This document shows positions 1 through 9,676 of a stretch of 64,000 bases of DNA, one piece after another. The DNA lies in the NCBI GenBank assembly GCA_900323505.1, contig OOIN01000030.1, positions 1 to 64,000 on the forward strand, given 5' to 3'. Position numbers and translations under genes: made by a program. Within the stretch, counting starts at the first letter, position 1, and each line of letters starts with the position of its first letter. The DNA comes from Ustilago trichophora. Taxonomy: Eukaryota; Basidiomycota; Ustilaginomycetes; Ustilaginales; Ustilaginaceae. The notes beneath the pieces are model-generated. The model was not told the origin of the DNA, searched no databases, and saw nothing but the letters and a program-made list of their open reading frames with translations.

Positions 1-145
1 TAACCCTAACCCTAACCCTAACCCTAACCCTAACCCTAACCCTAACCCTAACCCTAACCCTAACCCTAACCCTAACCCTAACCCTAACCCTAACCCTAAC
101 CCTAACCCTAACCCTAACCCTAACCCTAACCCTAACCCTAACCCT
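1..145. repeat. Telomere repeat array (CCCTAA)n
   Basis: Uninterrupted TAACCC repeats, about 24 copies, run from the first base to 145. On the plus strand the C-rich strand reads into the chromosome, so this is a left chromosome end with TTAGGG-type telomeres as found in smut fungi. No variant repeats are seen. The switch to unique sequence is abrupt, and about 100 bases without a gene follow before the first coding region. Confidence 0.98.
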
Positions 146-246
146 CAAGTCGAAAGGAAATCTGGGGGTCAAAGCTGAATTTCAGAGTGGAGGCCAAAAT
201 CCCCCCCAACTGGATGGAACGAGACCTCCTGCCAAATGGCTGGAAG

Positions 247-1302
247 TCACGATGATCCTCCTTTTGACTGATACCCAAAGATGCTATCGAGCCTCCATTC
301 TGCTACCTTGCACACTGTTTCTCTATGATAGATGGCATCTCGAAAGAATCCACTGAATGCCCACCTGTTTGCAGCAGCAGAGTGTCCAGGAGGAACAAAG
401 GGTCTGGTCCTGTGGTAAAAAGATCGAGAGTTGAGGATGACCAAGTCCATAGGTTCGACAAGGATCTTGACTGAGAACTCTGGTAACTCGATCCAAGCAG
501 CTTTTCCAAAGTTGAATAAGAAGGATGGAATGCAGTCATCATTGTCGAGATGGATGCCACCTGCAAAGTTCGAGAAGAAGGCTACAGTAGTCCACCAGGG
601 ATGGAGAAGCTCGATGCTTTTGGAACCAAAGATGGATGCTAGCCACTTTCTGCCTTTGGATCGAGATGAAATGTTGCTCCTGAAGCTGGGATGGATCAAA
701 GGTTGTGCAGTTCTCATCACCAGGTCTGTGTGCATCCTTGCCCAGAAGAGAAGATCGAGTGCTTCAGGTTTGTATCGAGGGTCAGTGGTCTCCTTGGTGA
801 AGTCCAGAGTCTGTTTGCCTCGAGAGTGCCAGATTCCTAGGTGATGCTCGATGACTTTTCTCTTGGTGAGCTTGATCTTGAGCTTCTGTGTGCTGATTGT
901 CGAGATGGGGATGGGTTTCTTTGCCAGATATTGATCATAAAGGTGCTTGCCTATGAGGGAACTCTTCTTGGCTTCGAGAAACTTGGCATAGCTGGTGGGT
1001 GCAATCCTCTGGAGCACGATCTCTTTGGTGTCTCTGTCTGCTAGAGTAAGGTTGGGTCGAGTTGAATGGCTGCTGCTGCCTTCTGCTAGTGCTTTGCACT
1101 CGATAAGATCAAACTGGCTGAGGTCTGTGTGCCTTTTGATATGATGTTGTCGAGACAGATCAATGTGGGTAGATTCTTCCTGGGAGTCTCGATAGCTCTG
1201 CCTCCTGCAGGCATCTCTCTCTGCATTCCTCTTCCTCTTTCGATCCAAAGCTGCTTCACCCTTGGCTGGCATGGCTGGAATGGATGATTGGATTGCTGGC
1301 AA
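247..1302 (-). CDS. 2-oxoglutarate/Fe(II) dioxygenase-like protein A (subtelomeric)
   Basis: A 351-residue open frame, the gene closest to the telomere, transcribed toward it. The first 60 residues are basic and polar. The C-terminal half carries the double-stranded beta-helix dioxygenase pattern: H251-x-D253, then H297 and R313, which would bind iron (HxD...H) and 2-oxoglutarate (Arg). A preceding block HHLGIWHSRG (about 153-162) recurs as YHFGIWYDK in the neighbour gene, so the two are paralogues. The layout resembles the fungal TET/JBP-like dioxygenases, which oxidise thymine or 5-methylcytosine in DNA, but that assignment is inference and RNA or protein substrates are possible. The start at 1302 is the first ATG of the frame; an alternative Met lies 10 codons in. 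No intron is needed. Confidence 0.6.
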   Translation of the reverse strand: MPAIQSSIPAMPAKGEAALDRKRKRNAERDACRRQSYRDSQEESTHIDLSRQHHIKRHTDLSQFDLIECKALAEGSSSHSTRPNLTLADRDTKEIVLQRIAPTSYAKFLEAKKSSLIGKHLYDQYLAKKPIPISTISTQKLKIKLTKRKVIEHHLGIWHSRGKQTLDFTKETTDPRYKPEALDLLFWARMHTDLVMRTAQPLIHPSFRSNISSRSKGRKWLASIFGSKSIELLHPWWTTVAFFSNFAGGIHLDNDDCIPSFLFNFGKAAWIELPEFSVKILVEPMDLVILNSRSFYHRTRPFVPPGHSAAANRWAFSGFFRDAIYHRETVCKVAEWRLDSIFGYQSKGGSS

Positions 1303-1550
1303 GTGGATATGGAACGATGATGGATGATTCTATGGTGGAGCTGGTGTCTACTGGTTGAATCTTTCTCGAGAGCCCAGCCTGGAGGGGGACTTGTCTCTTT
1401 CAGCCATTTTTGCTTCGACAAACAGGCAAGTCCCCCTCTGTGCTCACCAGCCAAAATTCATTGCCTGATTCTCGAAAGCAATTTTGGCTGGGGGACTTGT
1501 CATTCTGGACTCTTTTTTACAGCTCCAGAGGCAAGTCCCCCAGCCTCACC
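1303..1550. repeat. Four alternating inverted copies of GGGGGACTTG
   Basis: The decamer GGGGGACTTG occurs at 1384-1393 and 1490-1499 and its reverse complement at 1427-1436 and 1532-1541, giving two possible hairpins with loops of about 33 bases. The second pair overlaps the 3' end of dioxygenase gene B (stop at 1500-1502). The array lies between the two dioxygenase genes, where the B terminator and A promoter must sit. Confidence 0.7.
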
Positions 1551-2993
1551 GCACTGCTCCACCCTGCGCTTCTTTGATGCTGCTTGCCGCTCTGCCTCTT
1601 GCTCCTCCTCTGCCTTCCTTGCGTAGTATGTATGGTTGTGCTTCTTTGGCTCTCTCTGTTGCTGAAGCCCTTTGCGGAAGAAGCAGCTGATGGCCATGCG
1701 CTCTCCAGGGTCTGATCTTGCCTTTACATGAGCTGGGTGTTGGACGGTGAGGTGTTCCACGCTGTTGGAAAGGAACATGACGATGTCTTGTGGTTGCAGC
1801 TCCACTGCTATGCCATACTCTGGCAGCTGCAAGAGAGCATGTTGTCCGAGGTTGACCAGGATAGACACGTCTGCATCCTTCACGTCTTTGTGCACATTGC
1901 TGGAGAAGCCAAGGAATGGTGAGATGGTGGAGTACAGCGGGTGGCAGTACCGGTCCAGGTCATCCACTTGCTTCTCTGCCCAAGGGAAGTGGACATCCAT
2001 GCGCTCTTGAAGCTCTGACCTGAAGGTATCACAGAGACCAGAGTGGCCATTCTTGATGATGGGGAGAACAAACTTGCGGGTGAACTCTTTGAACCAGATG
2101 CAGAACTCCGCCACAGCTTGCCTGCCTTCCTCCCTGCCTGGCTGCTGAGTCTCTTCCGATAGAGTCAAGCTGACCATCATCTTGTCGTACCAGATGCCAA
2201 AGTGGTAGTGTGGAAAGTGCTGCTGCTGATCCACTGTCTGCCGAGTGTCTGCCTTGTGTTTCTTGCACTTGGCTGTCTCCATGACCTTGCGGAACAAGGT
2301 GGCACCTTTGCTATAGCTCTTGGTCATGCTGGAGGCAGCAGACTCAGTGGCCGGACAGAAGCGCTGGAGGAAGACATTCCTGGTCTTGCTGTCCTGGAGG
2401 CTGATGTTGCGGGTGTAGACTGTGTTCTTGCAGTCATCAAAAGAGGTGATGGCCTGGCCGGTGATGATGGGCAAGGTCCAAGAGCACTTTGCCTGCCGAT
2501 CCTTCTCCATTACCTTGTACTGTTTGTCAAGGGTGTACGTCTTGGCATTGATGGACGCAAGGCTGTACTGCAGCCTCTTGATGCGCTTCTGATCTGCTTG
2601 AGAAGTGCCGCCAGGTACAGGTATGTATGTCATTGTGGTGTGATGTACCATGGGAAGTGTGATCCAACTCAAAGAGACGTGTCCAGTTTGGATTTTGATC
2701 CATCTCTTTGAGACATGTCCAGTTTGGATTTTGATCCATCTCTTTGAGACGTGTCCAGTTTGGATTTTGATCCGTCTCTTTGAGACGGACTGATTTTGAA
2801 TTTTCATCCATCTCTTTGAGACTGACTGATTCTTGGAATTTGCGCGTCTCTTTGAGATGGACCAATTTCTGAAATTTGCGCGTCTCTTTGAGATGGACTC
2901 ATTCAACCTCATTGACGCGTCAGGCCTCCACTTTGTCTGCATTTTCACAGACTCTGGAAATGCAATTAATGATTTATTTTGAGAAACATGCAA
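1500..2993 (-). CDS. 2-oxoglutarate/Fe(II) dioxygenase-like protein B with N-terminal 12-residue repeats
   Basis: A 497-residue frame, paralogous to the neighbour nearer the telomere. It has H368-x-D370, H414 and R432; the 46-residue step from the first His to the second is identical to the neighbour's. A FGIWY block sits near 265. Residues 35-108 are an in-frame translation of a 36-base tandem repeat (SKRWIKIQTGHV-like units). The repeat is open in more than one frame, so the true start may instead be Met115 (2651) or Met121 (2633), just after it. The longest frame is given here. Function is inferred from the metal-binding pattern only; a nucleic-acid-modifying TET/JBP-like role is plausible and unproven. 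Confidence 0.58.
   Translation of the reverse strand: MHVSQNKSLIAFPESVKMQTKWRPDASMRLNESISKRRANFRNWSISKRRANSKNQSVSKRWMKIQNQSVSKRRIKIQTGHVSKRWIKIQTGHVSKRWIKIQTGHVSLSWITLPMVHHTTMTYIPVPGGTSQADQKRIKRLQYSLASINAKTYTLDKQYKVMEKDRQAKCSWTLPIITGQAITSFDDCKNTVYTRNISLQDSKTRNVFLQRFCPATESAASSMTKSYSKGATLFRKVMETAKCKKHKADTRQTVDQQQHFPHYHFGIWYDKMMVSLTLSEETQQPGREEGRQAVAEFCIWFKEFTRKFVLPIIKNGHSGLCDTFRSELQERMDVHFPWAEKQVDDLDRYCHPLYSTISPFLGFSSNVHKDVKDADVSILVNLGQHALLQLPEYGIAVELQPQDIVMFLSNSVEHLTVQHPAHVKARSDPGERMAISCFFRKGLQQQREPKKHNHTYYARKAEEEQEAERQAASKKRRVEQCGEAGGLASGAVKKSPE
2655..2905. repeat. 36-bp minisatellite, about 7 copies
   Basis: Copies of a 36-base unit containing TCTTTGAGA recur at exact 36-base steps (near 2705, 2741, 2777, 2813, 2849, 2885), preceded by a weaker copy at about 2668. 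Copies toward the telomere are nearly identical and those away from it have diverged. The unit length is a multiple of three, so it stays open through the 5' part of the dioxygenase B frame. Confidence 0.85.
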
Positions 2994-3003
2994 AGTCTTC
3001 TAT

Positions 3004-6000
3004 CTACATAGCCGCTGCTTCTACAGCCGCTGCAAACATGGCAAATGCCAGAAGCATACTCTCACCTTTGTAGGTCACGGCTGTACCTAGCTCACCTTGT
3101 ACCACTACCGCATGTGGGTCCATCTGATCCAAGCCAATCAACCGCAGCACATTGGCAGTGTGCTCTCTGCATCTGAGCACTGCCGCAACTACGGGCAGCA
3201 CAATGTCAGCATACCTGCGTGAGCATGCTGTAGAATTGGTTGAGCTGGTGTTGGCGCAAATGTTGATGGGAACCAGACATGCGTAACAAGCAATGTGCTT
3301 TGCTTTCTGCATGCGGCGCTTGAGGCCGCCAATGTAGGTTGCATTGATGCGTGGCTCTGATTGTGGCAACTTGTCCTTGATTTGCGGCCAGCAGTTGCAG
3401 TTGCTGAAAGAGTGTCGGATTCCATGTTGTCCAGAGCATGTGTGCTGGTTGCGGAAGAGGTAACACAAAGAGCACACACCGGCAAGGCTCTGCAGTAGCG
3501 ATCTGCTGCTTGATGTGTCAATGTCAATGTGCACAGGTGGATGTGCCGGTGATGGACTTAGGCTGAATGCAAATGGCGGAGGCGTAAAACTGAGAACCGG
3601 CAATGCTGGCTGAAGCTGGTTTTGAGCAGTGGAGGATAATATCTGGTTTGGCGCTCCTCTGCTTGCTGAGTGCTGATGGTTCAGGTCTAGAGCTGCCGTA
3701 AAACCTTGATGCCGCCGCTGACGTGGTGTAGGTGAATCCAAGGCCGTGGTGCTGACTTGCAACCGCCTACTGCTGCTGTTTGCAGCTTGGAGTTGACCAG
3801 CAGTCTGGGTCTTGCCATTCTGCTGCCGCTCACGCTTGTCAGACTCTGGCGGTGACTCCAAGCCAATGATCTTCTTTGGCGGTGTGACTGGTCCTTCCAC
3901 ACGCTGCTGGCAGAGGTCGCACAGCGCAAAGTCTGGCTGGCTGAGGCAAGTCACCGGCATTCCGTCCAGATAGCGTGAGATGGCCAGACGCCAGCAAGTA
4001 CGCTCCTCTATGTAGAGCTGCACCTGTGCTTCACGTGTTTGGACTCTGGTGGCCAACAGCACCGCTGATGCTCCACTGCCACTACGTCCAGCGCGTCCTG
4101 ACTCTTGCACGTAACTGACCATGTCCCATGTATCACCGCAATGGACCACCAGACTGACATGTTGCGGATTGATGCCTGTGCCGATAGCTGTTGTTCCAAC
4201 AATGACGCGTTTGCCAGTGTTGGTCTCTGTGGCAGAACACCGCAACCATGTTGAAACCGTTCTCTGCTTCTGCTCCTCTGGCATGTCTGCGATCACGCAA
4301 GTGCAATTGAGATCCTCCGCTGTGGTTTGTGCTGCAGTGGTGGACTTGCAGAAGATCATCACTGCACCGGCAGGGTGAGCTTCAAGGAGACGCTTGATTT
4401 GGAATGGCATTTCCACACTTGATGTAAGTTGCTGGACCTTGTAGGAGATGTTTTTGCGGTTGGTGGCCGCCCTGATCATGCCAGTACCATCTTGCGGGAG
4501 ACAGAGTGTGGTCTTGAAGGTGGGAACCAGAGTTGGTGGCAGCGTAGCCGTAAGGAAGTACTGCTGCACCCGCACAGCAGAGATGAGTGCCTTGATCTTC
4601 TCCATTGCCGGACGGAAGGTGTTTTGAGTTACGCAGACATGGCACTCATCAAAGAAGATGGCTGCCAACCGCTTCTGCTGATCCAACTCTTGCGCCCAGT
4701 TGGCAAATGCTTGACTGTAGCAGTTCTCTGCTGCAACAAAGACCAGCTGACTGCCCTCTACTCTGTCTGCACTCCGGTAGCCTGTCCACTTGCTTGCCAC
4801 AATTCCAACCCACTGACACTGCTCCATCAGATCATCTGTGAGTGCAATGAATGGCACCACCACAATAATGACAGAGGCTGGCGGCAGCCAATGCAGCGGT
4901 GCCATGAAAAGTGCAGACTTGCCGGACCCAGTGGCCATGACAATGATCAGTGGTGTCTCCTTGGCATAGATGGCATTGAGCGCATAGGCCTGCTCCAGTG
5001 TCTTGGTGCGGTGGCTGCCGGTCACCTTGAAGAGTGCATTGCTGACTGGTTCTGCTAGCACAGCAGAGCGTGAAATGGGGGCAGCAGGCACCGCACTTGT
5101 AGCGCTTGGTGGAGCAACTTCAATTGGATGCTCCAGCCTTTGCTTGACACACCGCATGTCCTCCTGCAAAGCATCCAGCTGCCGCTTCAGTGAAGATACT
5201 GCCTTGCAGTCATCTCCTGCTGCCTTTCCTGCCATGAGGTGGTCATATGGCTTGACGTCCTCTTCAAAGCGGGATGGCATACCCCAGAATGCATGCCACC
5301 GCTCTGACACTTCCAACATGACATCCATGCTCTCTTGCGTGAGCTGATGCAGCATGCTTGCATCCAGGCCATAGTGCTGCTCTGCAGTCCGTGTTGAATG
5401 TCCAGCTTGAAGATCGTGAGCGCTGTCCAACACCTCTTCTGCAGTCATGGACCTCGGACGGATGAGCTTGCGGTCAATGCTCACTGCCAGTTGCCGCCAA
5501 GTGCGCATGTTGAGGCCAGCCGTGATAGAGCTGATGTGCTCCTGGCAGAGTGCTTGCAGCATCTTGGTGACGGCATTTGTCTCCCATGCATTGCCGTGAT
5601 GGTCCACCAAGAGCATAGAGCTGGCCGCACGGGGCTGCAGCACTGCATTATGTAGGAGATGGACAAACGGCACCACCTGAGCTACGTAAAAGACCACCAT
5701 GCATCCCACTGGGTATGGCAGGAAGCGTGGAATCACCTTTTGACGTCCAGTGCCTTTCTTGCTGGGCAGAGCGGTGAAGACACTGCCATCATGCACAAAG
5801 AGGTTGCGTGGACCAACAAGCGTGTTGGTGTGCTGCAATTGGAGCAGCTCTGTACCTCTTGCAGGCAGACCGCTACCAAGCTCAATGAGCACCGCAAGCA
5901 GCTTGGTGAATTCATTGTGCATGCTGAAGTACGCATTGGCAGCATCTGCATCGAACTCCAACTCATCAGAGTATGGATCCATGAGGGGTTGCGCAGCAGG

Positions 6001-7993
6001 TACGTTACCAGCAGCAGCACGGCAGAGAACACTGCTGATGCTCTGCAGCTCCGGAGAAGCGGCCACAAAGCTGAAGTCTGGTTGCATGTTGCGGTGATCA
6101 TCCAGAATGTGCTTCAGGTTGAGCGCAAGTGATGCATCCTCTGGCAAAAGGCAGAGCTGACGTAGCAAAGCTTCTGCCCGCTTTTGCGCACCATGCATCA
6201 GAGCTTGGAGATGGTCCACTTGGATGGTCTCTGTTCCAAACTTGACGCTCTTGAGATCTTGCTGCCAGGAAAAGTGGAAGTTGGTGCCATCATCTTGCGC
6301 AAGTACTGTGCCATACCGGTGAAGGGATTGTAGGTATGAGCTGGCGGAGCTGCTGGTGCTGTACAGATAGCGCTTCATCTGTAGATCAACCTCGGCAGCA
6401 ATCTCCTCAGCAGAGCGCTCAATGAGCACACCATCTTCTGGATCCAACAGCCACTGCCAGAGCACTGCACGGCAGCAGAACTCCAAGCTGGCAATGATGG
6501 ACGTAGCGGCATTGACGGGAATGGGAGTGCCATCTGCGCTGACGCAGAGGTGGAGGAACAGCCGTACCAAAGCAAGCTTGTCATTCTCACCATACACCTC
6601 TGGCTGTTGCGTGACCAAGAGGTGAGAGAGTTGGAGGAGGAGCGGCACTGCCTTGCTTGCCAGATCTTCATCAGTGAGCGGATCAATGTCTGCATCTGCA
6701 CCGTAGTAAAGATCATGCAGATCTTGCAGTACAGAGTCCAGGTGTGCGCTGAGACCAAGATGCTCAGTCTGGTCACTGTCACCGTAATAGCCAAAAGAGA
6801 CACCGTCAAAGACCGCATGGATAAGCAGAGCAAGTAAAAAGGCCCACATGTCCGCACGTTTCTTGACTGTTGGTAGGCTGAGGTTGTACGGCTGGCTTGG
6901 TTCAGGACTGTAGGCACGGAAAGTCTGTTGCACCTGCCTGCCAGTCTTGAGGAAAGCCATCATCCATGTTGCGGCTGCTTGCTGTGTCATGACCAATACC
7001 CAATGGACAAAGTCTATATGAGCACCAGGCCACACCTTTTTTGACTTGCTGAGTGCGCCGATGGCCACAATAGGCTTGCCAGCCCAGTACGCATGCCAAC
7101 CCAGCTGCTTGGCCCAAGGACCAATGTTGCCGCTGGCAGATTCAGGCTGAATGCCTGGCTTGAGCAGGTCTGCTTCACAGAGGCAATCTTCATTCTTCTT
7201 GAGGAAGGCATCCACCTTTGTCTTGATATTGGCGCTGATGGTGCTTGCATCCAGAGCGGTGGTGAGAATGGCAGGAGGCGGTGTGGGATCCAGATCTTGA
7301 TTGCGGACGTGAAGGTAGCGGATCTTCTTGCCGCACTCGTGCAACTTCTGCATGGGAACAGGATGGGTGTACGATGCTCTGCCTTTAGCATCAGGATGCC
7401 CACGCAGATGCTCGTAGAAAGCAGACTTGGCTTGGACGGCATAGGAGCACAAGTTGCAGCGGTAGCCTTGGAAGAGCTCACCCAGCTCAGGAATCATGCG
7501 CTCTGGCAGAAGATCCTTGTTGATGCAGACCGTGCCAGGAGACGGTACATCCAGTTCATCAAGGAGGCTACGCAGCATCTCCTTGGCAGACCCAACCAGC
7601 GGCTTCTTGTGGACCTTCTTGATGTGAGCCGTGACGTGCTTGAAGTCTGGGATGAGCGGCAATTGAGGACAACAGCTGTCCAGGGTGCAGAGCAGGATGC
7701 GGGGATGGTCCACCAAGCGTAAGTTGAAGCGTGCCAGCTGAGCGGTGTGCTGAGGATCCACTGGAGTGGAAATGGTGGTTTCTTGATTTGCGGCTTGGTT
7801 GGCAGCAGGGAGAGCGTGACTGAATTCAAAAAATGCAAATAGTGATGTCAGCTGCTGATCATTGATGATGTGTGGTGATGATTGCCCAAACATACCTGTC
7901 CGTATCACTGACTGCGTCCATTGTGTTGATGCCTGCATCAACAAGTTCAGCAGCAAGTATGCTGTCATCAGGATGGAAAGATTGCTGAGACAT
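3004..7993 (-). CDS. Telomere-linked RecQ-type helicase with zinc fingers and a tyrosine-recombinase-like domain
   Basis: Model: exon 1 7993-7896, intron 7895-7820 (GTATGT...TTCAG, 76 bases, phase 2), exon 2 7819-3004; 1,637 residues. The short first exon begins MSQQSFHPDD and splices in frame. The N-terminal part has two Cys/His finger-like motifs (CTLDSCC...H...H and CNLC...H...H). Then comes a tyrosine-recombinase-like stretch: R687 (ARGTELLQL), a Lys-rich beta region, MRTWRQLA with R808, GHS H840 and Y849. The RecQ core follows: Walker A ATGSGKS (about 995), DECH box (about 1090), LTATLPP, and QESGRAGRSG as motif VI. Cys-rich segments end the protein. Subtelomeric RecQ helicases are known in U. 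maydis (UTAS) and other fungi. Whether the recombinase part is active is unknown; the usual HxxR is RxxR here. Confidence 0.85.
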
Positions 7994-9676
7994 GGTTGAA
8001 GAATTTGCTGGCGGTGGATAAAAGTGGTAGAGTACGGTAGAGAGAAGCTGGAATGGATTGTTGGATTGATGAGCAATGACGGTCAGCAACGGTCAGAAAG
8101 GCACAGTATATATGCTTCAGAGGAGACAAGCAGCGCACATAGCAAGCACAGTCAGATGTACACTGTCAAGGATTCCAGCAAGCGTAACGGGTTACAGCAA
8201 CAGCCACTTGAAGCACACAATGTGTCCAAGAGGGAAACGTACAAAGGTAAGATGGTTTCACTTGCGCTCACACTCACGCAGACACACACCGTAAAGCAAT
8301 CAAGACAAGAAAGGATAGTGCAGAGCTGTGAGCGGTGTGGAAAATTTTGTTTCAGTGACGGACAGACAAAGCTGTGCGGTGAGCAACAAGCAGACAAAGA
8401 TCTGTGGTGTGTGACGGACAATGGACAACAGACAAAGGTGTACAGCGTGTGAAGGACAGACAAGGGTGTGGGTGCATGGCGGACAAAGGACAAGTACGTC
8501 AAAGTCAAGCTGTGAGAAAGTCTGTCCGTCAAACACAAAGCAAACTCAAAGCAACGGTCTGCACTTGGGAGCATCTGAGTTAGCTTTGTTGGTTCCAGCC
8601 GTGAGAGTCATTGACTGTTGTCTCAACATTGTCCTTCACACGCTTCCAGACAAAGGAGCCATGACTTGACGGACCAGCCGCTGTTCAGAGTGCTGTTGAA
8701 GGATGTACACGCTGCCAAGATGAATTCACTGAAATTTGACGCGTCTGTCAGTCAGTCAGCGCAGGGTCAAATTGTGTGCGGTGCAATGAGAATCTGTCTA
8801 CTCATGCCCAGACGCGTCACGCTCCTTGCTCCAAGGACACATTGCGCTCTCAATTTTGAGGCCAGCATTCTGATCAGATTTTTTTGGCAGACATATTTTT
8901 TGACATTGTCCGTCAGTGTTGGCATTTGAGCCTTGTCTGTCTGCCGCAGTCTATGGGTACACATTGGTCACCGTCACACACCTGATCACTGCATATGTCT
9001 GCAGCATGGGTCACTTCCTCAATCATGTCCGCCAGTCAGTCACGTCTGTCACTTCACCAAGTCAGTCAGTCAGTCATGTCTGTCACTCATCCTGTCTGCC
9101 AGTCAGTGAAGTGACGGACAGCTCAGTGAGTCTGCTGGGTGAGTGGGCCGCTCAGCCAAAAAAGTTGGATTGGTCTGTCAGGCACTAGAGCAGTGTGGGT
9201 GAGCGTGTCTGTCACGCTAGCAATTTCCCTGAATTTTGACGCATCCGTCACCCACCTGTCCGCTGCCCAGCCAAGGAAAAAGAATTTTCCGTTGCGGCAC
9301 TGCACCAGTGTTTTTTGACGTGTCCCTCAGGCTGACGGAGCGCGGTCAGGTTGGCCATTTTGGCGGGACGGACTGGTGCTTCTCCCGCGGCTGGCGCACC
9401 ACGGCCTAGGGCTAGGCTTTTCAGAAGCTTCCCAACTACTTTCCGGAACCCCCTGCTGTCCTCCCTCCTCCTCTGCAATAGGCCGTCTCGACATCAAACA
9501 GATACCGAGCTCGGAATGTAAACTGCTTATTACGCTAGACACAGCTTGAAAGCAGGGGAATACAGATACACATTGAGTAATTGAACCGGCCAGGTAGAGT
9601 CATTCTCTATAAGCCGACGTAAAGGGCTCTTTTGATTACTGTGGAGCTATGCAAGCCAAGGCACATGGCAGAGAGA
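7994..9676. other. Gene-free subtelomeric spacer rich in CAGTC and GACGGACA motifs
   Basis: I see no credible gene. The stretch is full of short repeats: GACGGACA/GACAGACAA on one side (about 8350-8520) and CAGTCAGTCAGT runs (about 8750, 9030-9115). TTTGACGCGTC-like words recur at 8737, 9231 and 9312. The first part must contain the promoter of the helicase gene. The far end is the 3' flank of mac2. Confidence 0.6.
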
